From Acidobacteriota bacterium (GTDB lineage Bacteria > Acidobacteriota > Thermoanaerobaculia > Thermoanaerobaculales > Sulfomarinibacteraceae), in assembly GCA_013152925.1 (NCBI GenBank), contig JAADFK010000230.1:1-40861 (forward strand): 40,861 nucleotides of DNA, given 5' to 3'. The notes under the pieces were generated by a model that saw nothing but the letters and a program-made list of their open reading frames with translations, was not told where the DNA came from and ran no database searches. Shown here piece after piece: positions 1 to 7,360 of the stretch (position 1 is its first letter; every line of letters begins with the position of its first letter). The position numbers and the translations under genes were made by a program.

Positions 1-867
1 CCTGGCATCGTCGGCGTCGCCACCCTCGAGGCCGGCCGCCGCGGGCGGGTCCAAGCCGCTGCGGCGCGACGTGCCATGCAGGCGGCCTTGACAGCGGCCA
101 CGGGGGCCGCCACGGGCGAGAAGGCCGCCGCCATGCTCTTCGCCCCGGCTGATACGGTCGGCATCAAGCTCAACTGCCTGGGGGGCCGGTGGCTCTCACC
201 CCACCCCGAGCTCGTGGAGGCCCTGGCGGTCCTGATCGGCGCCGCCGGCGTTCCGCCGGACCGCATCCTCGTTTTCGAGCGGTCCAGCCGAGAGCTCCGG
301 AGGGCCGGATTCTCTCGGGGAGTCAACGCCCACTACCGCTGCCTGGGCATCGACAACGACTACGAGCCCGAGCCGGCCGTCTCGGGGGAGATCGGCTCCT
401 GCTATGCCACCATCGTCTCCCGGCGCTGCACGGCCCTGGTCTCCTTCGGCGTCGTCAAGGACCACGACTTGGCCGGCGTCTCGGCCGGCCTCAAGAACTG
501 GTACGGCGTCATCCACAACCCCAACAAGTACCACGACAACAACTGCGATCCCTACGTGGCCGACGTGGTCAACTACCCGTGGATCCGGGACAAGCTCCGG
601 CTGACGGTTCTGGACGGCACGCTCGCCCAGTACCATGGCGGCCCCGCCTTCAACGCCGCCTTCACCTGGCCCCTGGGCCGCATCGTCGCCAGCACCGATC
701 CCGTGGCGGCCGACGCCTGGGCCTGGAAGGTCCTCGATGCCGAAAGGAAGCGGCGCGGCAAGCCCTCCCTGGAGGCCGACAAGCGGACACCACGCTTCAT
801 CCTGACGGCGGCGCGCTACGGGCTCGGCGTCGGCGATCCGTCCAAGATCCGGGAGGTGCGCGCATGA
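1..867 (+). CDS. DUF362 domain protein, 5' end outside the window
   Basis: The frame is open from base 1 through the first ATG at 76 to the TGA at 865-867, so the true start lies upstream and this is a C-terminal fragment. The sequence matches DUF362 proteins: a VGIKLNCLGG segment near the start of the visible part, a central VKDHDLAGVSAGLKN-like stretch, and a C-terminal STDPVAADAWAWKVLD block that is characteristic of the family. DUF362 proteins are poorly characterised; many carry a Tat signal or ferredoxin modules. The stop overlaps the ATG of the downstream radical SAM gene by 3 bp, so the two are translationally coupled and probably work together. No function can be assigned beyond the family. 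Confidence 0.85.
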   Translation, partial: PGIVGVATLEAGRRGRVQAAAARRAMQAALTAATGAATGEKAAAMLFAPADTVGIKLNCLGGRWLSPHPELVEALAVLIGAAGVPPDRILVFERSSRELRRAGFSRGVNAHYRCLGIDNDYEPEPAVSGEIGSCYATIVSRRCTALVSFGVVKDHDLAGVSAGLKNWYGVIHNPNKYHDNNCDPYVADVVNYPWIRDKLRLTVLDGTLAQYHGGPAFNAAFTWPLGRIVASTDPVAADAWAWKVLDAERKRRGKPSLEADKRTPRFILTAARYGLGVGDPSKIREVRA

Positions 868-2012
868 ACGGTGGCATCGACCGGAGGCGCCTGATCGTCC
901 TGGGCACCGCCGGCGCCCTGGCGGCCGCGCTGCCCGGCCGTGCGGCCACCCGCGCCGCCGCCAGGCTCCAGCCGGGGGAACGGATCACGGACAACCACTT
1001 TCCGGCCCCGGAGGCCTCCTGGTACAAGAAGCTGGACGAGGGGCGCGTCGAGTGCCACCTCTGTCCCCGCAAGTGCCGGGTGGCCAACGCCGAACGGGGT
1101 TTCTGCGGAGCCCGGGAGAACCGGAAGGGGACCTATCACACCCTGGTCTGGGGCGCCTCCTGCGCCGTCCACGTGGACCCCATCGAGAAGAAACCCTTCT
1201 TCCACGTGCTCCCCGGCGAGAAGGCACTCTCCTACGCGACCGCCGGCTGCAACGTCGAGTGCAAGTTCTGCCAGAACTGGGAGATCTCCCAGTTCCGCCC
1301 GGAACAGGTCAGCTCCTACTGGCTCCCGCCGGACGCCATGGTCAAGCTGGCCGGCCAGTACGGCGCCAAGCTGACGGCGGCGACCTACTCGGAGCCCGTG
1401 ATCTTCTGGGAGTACGTCCGCGACGTCGCCAGGGCGTCGAGGAAGGCCGGCCTCCGCCCGACGGTGGTCAGCAACGGCTACATCCAGGAAAAGCCGCTGC
1501 GGGACGTGCTTCCCATGCTGACCGCGTACAAGGTCGACCTCAAGTCGTTCAGCGAACGCTTCTACAAGAAGCTGATCCGCGGCGAGCTCAAGCCCGTGCT
1601 CGACACCCTCGTCCGGGCCAGGAAGATCGGCACGTGGCTGGAGATCGTCGTGCTGATCATCCCCACCTGGAATGACTCCGACCAGGAAGCGCGGGGCCTC
1701 TCCCGATGGGTCGTCAAGAATCTGGGCCCCGACGTTCCCGTCCATTTCACGCGCTTCCATCCCACCTACCGCCTGACTGACCTGCCACCCACTCCCGTGC
1801 CGACCATCGAGCGCCTGTGGAAGATCGGCAAGGCCGAGGGCCTGCACTTCGCCTACGTGGGCAACGTGCCGGGACACCCCGGGGAGAGCACCTATTGTCC
1901 GGGATGCGGCGCGCTGCTGATCCGGCGCCTGGGTTTCCAGATCCTGGCCAACCGCCTCGAGAACGGCCACTGCCCCGACTGCGGCCGGAAGATCCCAGGA
2001 GTGTGGAAGTAA
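864..2012 (+). CDS. AmmeMemoRadiSam-type radical SAM enzyme with Tat-like leader
   Basis: This 382-residue protein has the radical SAM motif C129-x3-C133-x2-C136, which binds the [4Fe-4S] cluster that cleaves SAM. A cysteine set upstream (C64, C67, C71, C81) and two C-terminal CxxC pairs (CPGC and CPDC, a probable zinc ribbon) fit the AmmeMemoRadiSam radical SAM family. The N-terminus has a twin-arginine stretch (RRRLIVLG) followed by an Ala/Leu-rich segment, resembling a Tat signal. The ATG at 864 follows GGGAGGTG and overlaps the preceding stop. The usual MEMO1 and AMMECR1 partners are not in the window; the coupled neighbour is a DUF362 protein. The substrate is unknown. Family assignment is firm; export is inferred. 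Confidence 0.9.
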   Translation: MNGGIDRRRLIVLGTAGALAAALPGRAATRAAARLQPGERITDNHFPAPEASWYKKLDEGRVECHLCPRKCRVANAERGFCGARENRKGTYHTLVWGASCAVHVDPIEKKPFFHVLPGEKALSYATAGCNVECKFCQNWEISQFRPEQVSSYWLPPDAMVKLAGQYGAKLTAATYSEPVIFWEYVRDVARASRKAGLRPTVVSNGYIQEKPLRDVLPMLTAYKVDLKSFSERFYKKLIRGELKPVLDTLVRARKIGTWLEIVVLIIPTWNDSDQEARGLSRWVVKNLGPDVPVHFTRFHPTYRLTDLPPTPVPTIERLWKIGKAEGLHFAYVGNVPGHPGESTYCPGCGALLIRRLGFQILANRLENGHCPDCGRKIPGVWK

Positions 2013-2116
2013 GGGGGAGACGTGAGGAGTTTGGAGTCAGGTGTGAAGGGCCAGAGTCAAGAGTGAGGGGGTGGGGGGCAAGCTCGCCGCCCAACAACCT
2101 GCTCCTCATCAGCCGC

Positions 2117-3103
2117 TCATGGCGCCGCACCCGGCTGGAGCGGCATCAGGACGATGGAGGGGGGCGGAGTCTCGGACTTGATCTCGAGCACCGAGCCGCG
2201 GACGATCCCCGCCAGCAACCACCGCGTCTGACCCGGCAGGACGACGACCGTCCTGAAGGGAGCACGCGAATCGGGGGCTCCGTGCCGGCTGACGCGAATC
2301 CTCATGGTTGCGGATGGGGGCAGCTTCCCCTCGAGCCACAGCAGACCCGTGAACAGCCGGTGGAGGTCATACCGCCAGACACCCTGGCCGTTGCGGCGAA
2401 GCTTTGCCGATGGTATCCGGATCTCGTCGCCGCGGGTGGCCTGGGCCAGCGGGAGCTGGTACCGGATCGGGGCTGGGTACACCCAGGGGTGATCAGGAGG
2501 CCGCCCCCACACCCACGGTACCCGCCCCCCAGCCGGAGCGCGGCCGGGAAAACCCGGCCAGGCACGGTCCAGCACACGCCAGCTGCGATCGCTGACGAGA
2601 ACGTTCCGCCCCCTGGGATCGCCCTCCCGCCACCCCTCCTCCGAGGGCACCAGGTCGAGAGAAAAGAGGACGCCGCCCACCGAGGTCGGGCTCCGGGCCT
2701 CGATGGCGATCAGGTTGGGCCCCGGGGCCAGCAGGTCGGTCACCGAAACGACGTCCAGGTGATAGTCGGGGCGGTTGTACCCCGACAGGGCCGGCTGCCC
2801 GTTGATCCACAGCACGTAGCTCCGGTCGCCACAGACCTTGGCGACGGCCTCCAGGGGGCGTTCGTGCAGCTCGAGGATCCGGTAGAAGACGCAGGCCGTG
2901 GGCTCGGGAGCCCGCACGTCGTCGCTGATCCAGATCCACTGCGCATCGCCCGTGAAGTGGTACAGCTCCTGGCGGTAAAACCCCCGCAGGTAGAGGAAGA
3001 GGCTGGCCAGAGCCAGACCCGCGACGGTCAGCCGAAGCACCCACACCCGCCGTGGTGTCAACCAAGCCCCGCCGCCCCTTCCGGTAGCGAGCTTCACGTT
3101 CAC
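2117..3103 (-). CDS. Membrane-anchored protein with galactose-binding-like beta-sandwich
   Basis: This is a 328-residue protein of unknown function. Residues about 20-42 form one hydrophobic membrane segment preceded by basic residues. The following part (WIWISDD, ACVFYRILEL, SYVLWINGQPA, LAPGPNLIAIEAR) has the pattern of a galactose-binding-like or glycosidase-associated jelly-roll domain, as in sugar-binding modules that precede GH2/GH78 catalytic domains, but no catalytic domain follows. The start is GTG at 3103. It lies 27 bp downstream of the polyprenyl synthase gene on the same strand and may be co-transcribed with it. It could have a cell-surface carbohydrate-related role; that is inference from the fold pattern only. 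Confidence 0.65.
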   Translation of the reverse strand: MNVKLATGRGGGAWLTPRRVWVLRLTVAGLALASLFLYLRGFYRQELYHFTGDAQWIWISDDVRAPEPTACVFYRILELHERPLEAVAKVCGDRSYVLWINGQPALSGYNRPDYHLDVVSVTDLLAPGPNLIAIEARSPTSVGGVLFSLDLVPSEEGWREGDPRGRNVLVSDRSWRVLDRAWPGFPGRAPAGGRVPWVWGRPPDHPWVYPAPIRYQLPLAQATRGDEIRIPSAKLRRNGQGVWRYDLHRLFTGLLWLEGKLPPSATMRIRVSRHGAPDSRAPFRTVVVLPGQTRWLLAGIVRGSVLEIKSETPPPSIVLMPLQPGAAP

Positions 3104-3130
3104 GACTTCGCTCGCCGTTCCGCCGGCGGC

Positions 3131-4138
3131 TCAGGTGCGCCGGTCCAGAAGCAGGGTGGCGGCCCGCAGCAGGGCCTCACGCTCGGGGCACTCGGGGAAG
3201 CGGGCGGCACACTCCTCGGCCCTGCTCGCAAAGGTGTGGGCCCGGTCGTGACACGTCTCCAGCACACCCGAAGTCTTGATCATCTCCAGGACCTCGGTCT
3301 CGGAGATGGCCTCGAAGCTCCGGCTGCGGACCACCTCTTCGATGCGGCGGCGCTTCTCCCGGCTCAGCCGGGGCAGCAACAGGATCATCGGCAGTGTCAC
3401 CCTGCCCTCCCTGAGATCCGCCATCACCGGCTTGCCCAGCTCCCGGCGCGAGGCCGTGTAGTCCAGGGCGTCGTCCACAAGCTGGAAGCAAAGACCCAGG
3501 TTCCGGCCAAAATCGGCCAGCGTATCCGTCAGGTGGAGCGTGGACGGCTGGAAGAGCGCCGGAAGCGAACAGGCGGCGGCGAAGAGCTCCGCAGTCTTGC
3601 GCCGCGTGATGTCCATGTACGTCGTATCGTCCACGTCGATCCGCCCGCGGACCCGGTCGGCGAGGATCTCGCCCTCGGTCATCTGGAGGGTCGCACCGGT
3701 CAGGATCCGCATGACATTCACATCGCCCAGCTCGAGGCAAAGGTCCATGGCGCGGGTGTAGAGCCAGTCTCCCACGAGCACGGTGGTCTGGTTACCCCAT
3801 CTCCGGTTGGCCGTCGCCTTGCCCCGGCGCAGGTCTGACTGATCGATGATGTCGTCGTGGATCAGGGTGGCCGTGTGAATGAGCTCGATGACCGCCGCGT
3901 ACCGGACGTCCCGCTCGCCGCCGTAACCCAGCATCCTGCTGATCAGCAGGACCAGCGCGGGACGAATCCGTTTCCCGCCGCTCCCAAGGACATAGCCGGC
4001 GACCTTGCCGACCAACGGCAGGGCGTTTTGCATCTCCCGGTCGAGGAACGACTCCACTTCCCGGAGCCTTTCCTGGACTCCTCCGAACACCTGGCGGATT
4101 TCCCGGGCCTGACGGATTGCGTGAACGCTTCCAACCAC
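3131..4138 (-). CDS. ispB: Trans-polyprenyl diphosphate synthase
   Basis: This 335-residue protein is an all-trans long-chain prenyl diphosphate synthase, which extends an allylic diphosphate with isopentenyl diphosphate to make the side chain of a respiratory quinone. It has the GGKRIRP substrate-binding motif, the first Asp-rich motif (DDIID, preceded by LIH) and the second (DDALD, preceded by QLV). The length is normal. The GTG at 4138 is supported by TAGACT ending exactly 6 nt upstream with TCGACA 17 bp further up, so the gene probably has its own leaderless promoter although it follows the LolA-like gene by 52 bp. The chain length cannot be read reliably; octaprenyl or nonaprenyl is typical. 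Confidence 0.92.
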   Translation of the reverse strand: MVGSVHAIRQAREIRQVFGGVQERLREVESFLDREMQNALPLVGKVAGYVLGSGGKRIRPALVLLISRMLGYGGERDVRYAAVIELIHTATLIHDDIIDQSDLRRGKATANRRWGNQTTVLVGDWLYTRAMDLCLELGDVNVMRILTGATLQMTEGEILADRVRGRIDVDDTTYMDITRRKTAELFAAACSLPALFQPSTLHLTDTLADFGRNLGLCFQLVDDALDYTASRRELGKPVMADLREGRVTLPMILLLPRLSREKRRRIEEVVRSRSFEAISETEVLEMIKTSGVLETCHDRAHTFASRAEECAARFPECPEREALLRAATLLLDRRT

Positions 4139-4144
4139 GGGCGA

Positions 4145-4173
4145 AGTCTACCCTGGATCTCGCGGACTGTCGA
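4145..4173 (-). promoter_or_regulatory. Promoter for ispB, predicted leaderless
   Basis: On the minus strand TCGACA (4173-4168) and TAGACT (4150-4145) are separated by 17 bp. Six bases separate the -10 from the GTG at 4138, which would place the transcription start at or next to the start codon. No Shine-Dalgarno sequence is present. Confidence 0.6.
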
Positions 4174-4190
4174 ACGGTTCTCGTGGGCCG

Positions 4191-4862
4191 TCACCGCGCA
4201 TTGTCTCCTCCATCCACCGGCTGGCACGTGACGCCCTCCGGCGGCCGGGGCATCCACCGCCCGCCGGGAGGACCCGCCGCCGGAGCCCAGGCCGTGAACC
4301 AGAGGCGGTTGACCGCCCCCTGGATGTCCACGACCGTCACCTCCTCCGGCAACCCGGAGGCACCGACGACGACCTCCACGCGAGCGACGCCGCCGCGCTC
4401 CAACGGCTCCAGCGAGAGGCCCCGCTTCCCCAACAGCTTCACGCTGAAATGATCCAGCGCATGCCGTGGATCGAGCACGGCCACCAAGGGGATACGCTCC
4501 CACTCCTGGTCGTCGAGCACGTGCTCCTCGCAGCTTCCCAGCTCCAGGTCAATCAGGCGGACCGCCCGGCCCTCGAGGGCCATCTTCCGCTGGGCGGGAT
4601 CACCGGTGATGAACAGGGCGCGGTCCGGCCAGGCAAGCCACACGGAGCCCGCGGCGGACTCCCCCCGCTTCATACCTGCCGGGATGTACTCCTGACGGTA
4701 GGATGCCGTCCAGACGGCATGGCTTCTGAACGCCCTGCCCAACGCGGCCAGCCGGTCGATGGCCTGTTGAGCTGGAGATGGAGCTCCCGCCGCCACAACC
4801 GCCGCCGTCAGGGCAACGGCCGCCATCGCGCAAAGCCACGCTCCCCGCCGGATCGAGGCCAC
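4191..4862 (-). CDS. LolA-like outer-membrane lipoprotein carrier protein
   Basis: This 223-residue exported protein has an N-terminal signal sequence (basic residues, then an Ala/Val-rich core, with cleavage plausible after about residue 25). The body looks like the LolA/LolB half-barrel: an AIDRLAALGRAFRS helix, a TASYRQEYI strand, GSVWLAWPDRALFIT, and late strands ending in TVVDIQGAVNRLWFTAW. LolA proteins carry lipoproteins across the periplasm; related proteins have other lipid-carrier roles. The start is GTG at 4862, 12 bp after the stop of the small upstream gene, which suggests one operon. Sequence divergence leaves the exact role open. Confidence 0.7.
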   Translation of the reverse strand: MASIRRGAWLCAMAAVALTAAVVAAGAPSPAQQAIDRLAALGRAFRSHAVWTASYRQEYIPAGMKRGESAAGSVWLAWPDRALFITGDPAQRKMALEGRAVRLIDLELGSCEEHVLDDQEWERIPLVAVLDPRHALDHFSVKLLGKRGLSLEPLERGGVARVEVVVGASGLPEEVTVVDIQGAVNRLWFTAWAPAAGPPGGRWMPRPPEGVTCQPVDGGDNAR

Positions 4863-4874
4863 GGCTGTCGGCCC

Positions 4875-5282
4875 TCAGCCCTCGATCGCCAGCGAGGCCA
4901 GGGCGCTCGCGACGACGAAGATCTTCTCGTTGTTGGAATCCTTGCTGGTGGGATAGAGAAAGAAACCACCGTCACTCATGGAGTAGCTGACCACCCGCCC
5001 GTGAATGATCTCGCCGTCCTGAAAGACCACGCGGGCGGGCGCTCCAGGAGGCTCCTCCCCGCTCTTTACCCCGTATTCCATCTCCAGCACCCGCCGCTTG
5101 GGATCCTTGAGGAAGAAGATGGCCTTGAGCTCATCGAGCGGGACCGAGCTCTGTGCCCCCTCCTCCGTCACCGCCTCCACGGTCCGGTCTCCTGGCTCGA
5201 AAGGCCCCACCAGCCGCCCGTGAACCACGCCGCCGTCTCGAAAACGCAGCACAACCCCGGGGCGGGAATGTTCTTCAGCCAT
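4875..5282 (-). CDS. Small conserved protein with two repeated beta motifs
   Basis: This is a 135-residue soluble protein without signal or membrane segment. It contains two similar motifs, VVLRFRDGGVVHGRLVG near the start and VVFQDGEIIHGRVVSYS in the second half, so it appears to be an internal duplication of a small beta module. The second copy is followed by GFFLYPTSKDSNNEKIFV, a phrase seen in PilZ-associated and DUF6982-like proteins; that link is from memory. The ATG at 5282 follows GGAGGGG. The gene starts an apparent operon with the LolA-like gene 12 bp downstream and diverges from the exported protein at 5374. The function is unknown. Confidence 0.7.
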   Translation of the reverse strand: MAEEHSRPGVVLRFRDGGVVHGRLVGPFEPGDRTVEAVTEEGAQSSVPLDELKAIFFLKDPKRRVLEMEYGVKSGEEPPGAPARVVFQDGEIIHGRVVSYSMSDGGFFLYPTSKDSNNEKIFVVASALASLAIEG

Positions 5283-5372
5283 GACCCCTCCAGCCGGTCC
5301 CCCGGCCTTCCAATATCCCATCCTCGTTCGCCCCCATGGTATCACCCCGGTTTCGCCATCCGCAGCTCGTAG

Positions 5373-5378
5373 TATGAT
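5373..5378 (+). promoter_or_regulatory. -10-like TATGAT before exported-protein gene
   Basis: TATGAT lies 7 nt upstream of an in-frame GTG at 5386 and overlaps the ATG codons at 5374 and 5377. If it is the real -10 element, the gene is leaderless and starts at GTG 5386; otherwise the ATG at 5374 is the start. Confidence 0.35.
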
Positions 5379-6321
5379 GCCTGCCGTGAGCCCACCGGTC
5401 CTGCCCACAGCTCTCCTCCTCGTGCTCGCCGCCGGTCCGGCGTTCGCCGGTACGCCCGTCAGGGTCGCACCGGCCGCATCCCCCCTTCTCGAGGTGGACC
5501 TGCCCTGGACCGAGCTCGAGCTCGGCGCCAGGAAGCTCATCTTCAGCGCCACCGTCCGGATCAGCGTCGGGAGCCTCCCTTCGGGCCAAGCCCTCGAGGA
5601 CATCGTGGCCGCCGGTGGCGATCTCGAGGGTCTTCTTCCAAGCGGCGAGACCGTGGACAGGATCCACACGGTCGCCAGCATGACCACCGGAAAGACCGAG
5701 GTCGTCGACACCTGGATCGACGCCTCCAACGGTGCAGTGCTGCAAACGATCAAGGAGACCCACGGGAGGAGCAACTACTGGAAGCTCCGGCGTTTCTATG
5801 CCGACGGCTACCACGAGATCCGCGAGGCGCCCATGGACAAGAAAGAGCGAAAGGCGCGCCGCCGGGCCTGGACCAAGCACGAGGAACGCATGATCCGCTG
5901 GAATCCGTTGCCCCCCAAGGGCGCCGTCGTCACCAGCTCGTACGCCACGATCTACCTGCTCTCGCGAAGCCGATTCGGCCCCAAACGCCAGACGCGGAGT
6001 TGGTTCATCCCCGTCCGCGAAGGTCTCGTGGAGATCCGGTTGACGGCGGGAGACTTCGAGCGAACCCGGCTCAGGCTCGATGAGAGCTGGCCCCGCGGCT
6101 CCGCACGGCTCGACACCAGGCTCGACGCTCCAACCCTGAGGCTCTCGCCGAGGTGGCTTGACGGCCATTCGGGCGGCCCGGCCTCCACCGGTTTCATGGG
6201 AATGCGGGGGCCCGCAGAGATCACCCTCCTCCCGGGAACCGGCCTCCCCATCCGGATCGACGGCCGCGTCAGGGGCGCCGGCCACATCACATCCCGGCTG
6301 CTTCGCGTCCGCTGGAAGTAG
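5374..6321 (+). CDS. Exported protein of unknown function
   Basis: The protein has 315 residues from ATG 5374 (311 from the alternative GTG 5386). It begins with a signal peptide ending near GPAFAG and has no further membrane segment. The mature part contains a VDTWIDASNGAVLQT segment followed by WKLRRFYADGYHEIR, reminiscent of DUF3108-type periplasmic beta proteins, and a basic stretch (KKERKARRRAW). A GMRGPAEITLLPGTGLPIRIDGRV strand pair lies near the C-terminus. I do not recognise a named family with confidence. It is divergent from the operon at 5282 with about 90 bp between, and convergent with the lipoprotein gene at 6472. Confidence 0.7.
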   Translation: MMPAVSPPVLPTALLLVLAAGPAFAGTPVRVAPAASPLLEVDLPWTELELGARKLIFSATVRISVGSLPSGQALEDIVAAGGDLEGLLPSGETVDRIHTVASMTTGKTEVVDTWIDASNGAVLQTIKETHGRSNYWKLRRFYADGYHEIREAPMDKKERKARRRAWTKHEERMIRWNPLPPKGAVVTSSYATIYLLSRSRFGPKRQTRSWFIPVREGLVEIRLTAGDFERTRLRLDESWPRGSARLDTRLDAPTLRLSPRWLDGHSGGPASTGFMGMRGPAEITLLPGTGLPIRIDGRVRGAGHITSRLLRVRWK

Positions 6322-6471
6322 CGCCCGCCTGGGTGACGCTGGGCTCCGGGGCCGGTCCTCAGCGGCATGTTCCCGCACACCATGGGAGGTCCGCCGTCAG
6401 CGCCATCCCAGCGCGATGCCGAAGATCAGGCCCCCGGCACGAACGGCCTTCGCCCGGCCCGGTTCCTCCGA

Positions 6472-7017
6472 TCAGGAGCTCCGGCCCTGGCTCTCCTGGC
6501 CCCGCGGCGCCGGAGAATCGTCCTCCCAGGGGCCGGCCTTCTCGCCGAACTTCGGCGGCGCCGTGAACCGCACCTTCTCGACGATCCACGCGCCCCCCCG
6601 GCGCTTCAGGATGTACACCTTCTCGTACACGTCTTCGGATGGACGCCCGACGAGCTCCCCCGTGCTGAGCTGACGGTCACAGTAGCACCAGCGCTCCTTG
6701 GTGCGGACGGCCACCGATCCCCGGCCCTTCTGCACGCCGACGACCTCGAGGTCCTCCAGCCTGGACTCCAGGGCGAGATCCCGCTGGAGCCTCGCCTTGA
6801 TCAGCTTTTCCATCCTCTCCGCCTGCCCGGTGGCAGCCACTCCCCTCAAGTATCCCGCGTCCCCTTCCTTGAAGGCCTGGATCACCTTGCCGTTGTAGGC
6901 CGTGACCACCTCTCGCGCCGTGCTCTTGTCCAGGCGCTGGCAGGCGACCAGCGTCAGCCCGAGCAGCACGACAAGGCAGGCCGAAACCACGAGACGGGTT
7001 TCCTCCCCATTCTTCAT
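6472..7017 (-). CDS. Lipoprotein with IMS/ARC6-like C-terminal domain
   Basis: This 181-residue protein starts at ATG 7017, which has AGGGGAGG upstream. A hydrophobic leader ends in the lipobox LTLVAC, so the mature protein should begin with a lipid-modified cysteine. The rest (AREVVTAYNGKVIQAFKEGD, then MEKLIKARLQRDLALESRLEDLEVVGV, then KERWCYCDR and YEKVYILKRRGGAWIVEKVRF) resembles the IMS/DUF4101 domain found in ARC6 and some bacterial lipoproteins, where it acts as a protein-interaction fold. The C-terminal tail is charged and probably disordered. No operon partner is evident. The role is unknown; it is probably attached to the cell-envelope periplasmic face. Confidence 0.75.
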   Translation of the reverse strand: MKNGEETRLVVSACLVVLLGLTLVACQRLDKSTAREVVTAYNGKVIQAFKEGDAGYLRGVAATGQAERMEKLIKARLQRDLALESRLEDLEVVGVQKGRGSVAVRTKERWCYCDRQLSTGELVGRPSEDVYEKVYILKRRGGAWIVEKVRFTAPPKFGEKAGPWEDDSPAPRGQESQGRSS

Positions 7018-7342
7018 GATTGCCTCCCCTGCTCGACTATTCCGACACTTGCGCATCTGATCCCATCGTAGTGTTTCATGCGCACGTGGGCAAGTCCCTT
7101 GTATTGCCCCAAGGGCTCCTCTCACGACAGAGGAACAGGTGAGCCCCCATCCCCTGGCGCCTCGACCGTGTCAGCTCGGTTCTCCACCGGAGGCCATGGC
7201 AACCGATGGGCGGCCCGCGAGAGCTCCGCGATTTCCGGCACATGGCGAGGAGCGGGCGGAGGACGCCGCGGCGGCTACTGGCCGGACCAATCGTGCGGGA
7301 ACGCCACCACGAGCGGCGCCCCGCGCCCTTCGTCACGAACCC
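7018..7342. other. Non-coding spacer with hairpin and 3' repeat module
   Basis: No convincing gene lies in these 325 bases. GGGCTCCTCT (7113-7122) can pair with AGAGG (7129-7133) and GAGCCC (7141-7146), giving a bulged hairpin. The right end, from about 7311, is shared with the dispersed CCCGGAT element found again near 19360. Confidence 0.5.
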
Positions 7343-7360
7343 TCATGAATCATCCGGGCT
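7311..7360 (-). repeat. Dispersed CCCGGATGATTCATGAG element, partial copy C
   Basis: Bases 7311-7360 match the end module of the larger copy at 19227-19405: CGCGCCCTTCGTCACGA, then CTCATGAAT and ATCCGGGCT. The remaining body is not obvious upstream. The stop codon and the last residues (SPDDS) of the sensor/GGDEF gene lie within it. Confidence 0.6.

Noticed and set aside
2013-2116. Purine-rich GAGT-type stretch after the radical SAM gene, considered as a repeat array
   Set aside because: The units (for example GAGTTTGGAGTCAGG) are irregular, with no fixed period, and no function can be supported.
1817-3838. Long open frame of 673 codons on the plus strand across the convergent region
   Set aside because: It runs opposite to recognisable ispB and radical SAM coding sequence, is rich in Arg/Pro/Gln, and has no domain. 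It is an antisense product of high GC content.
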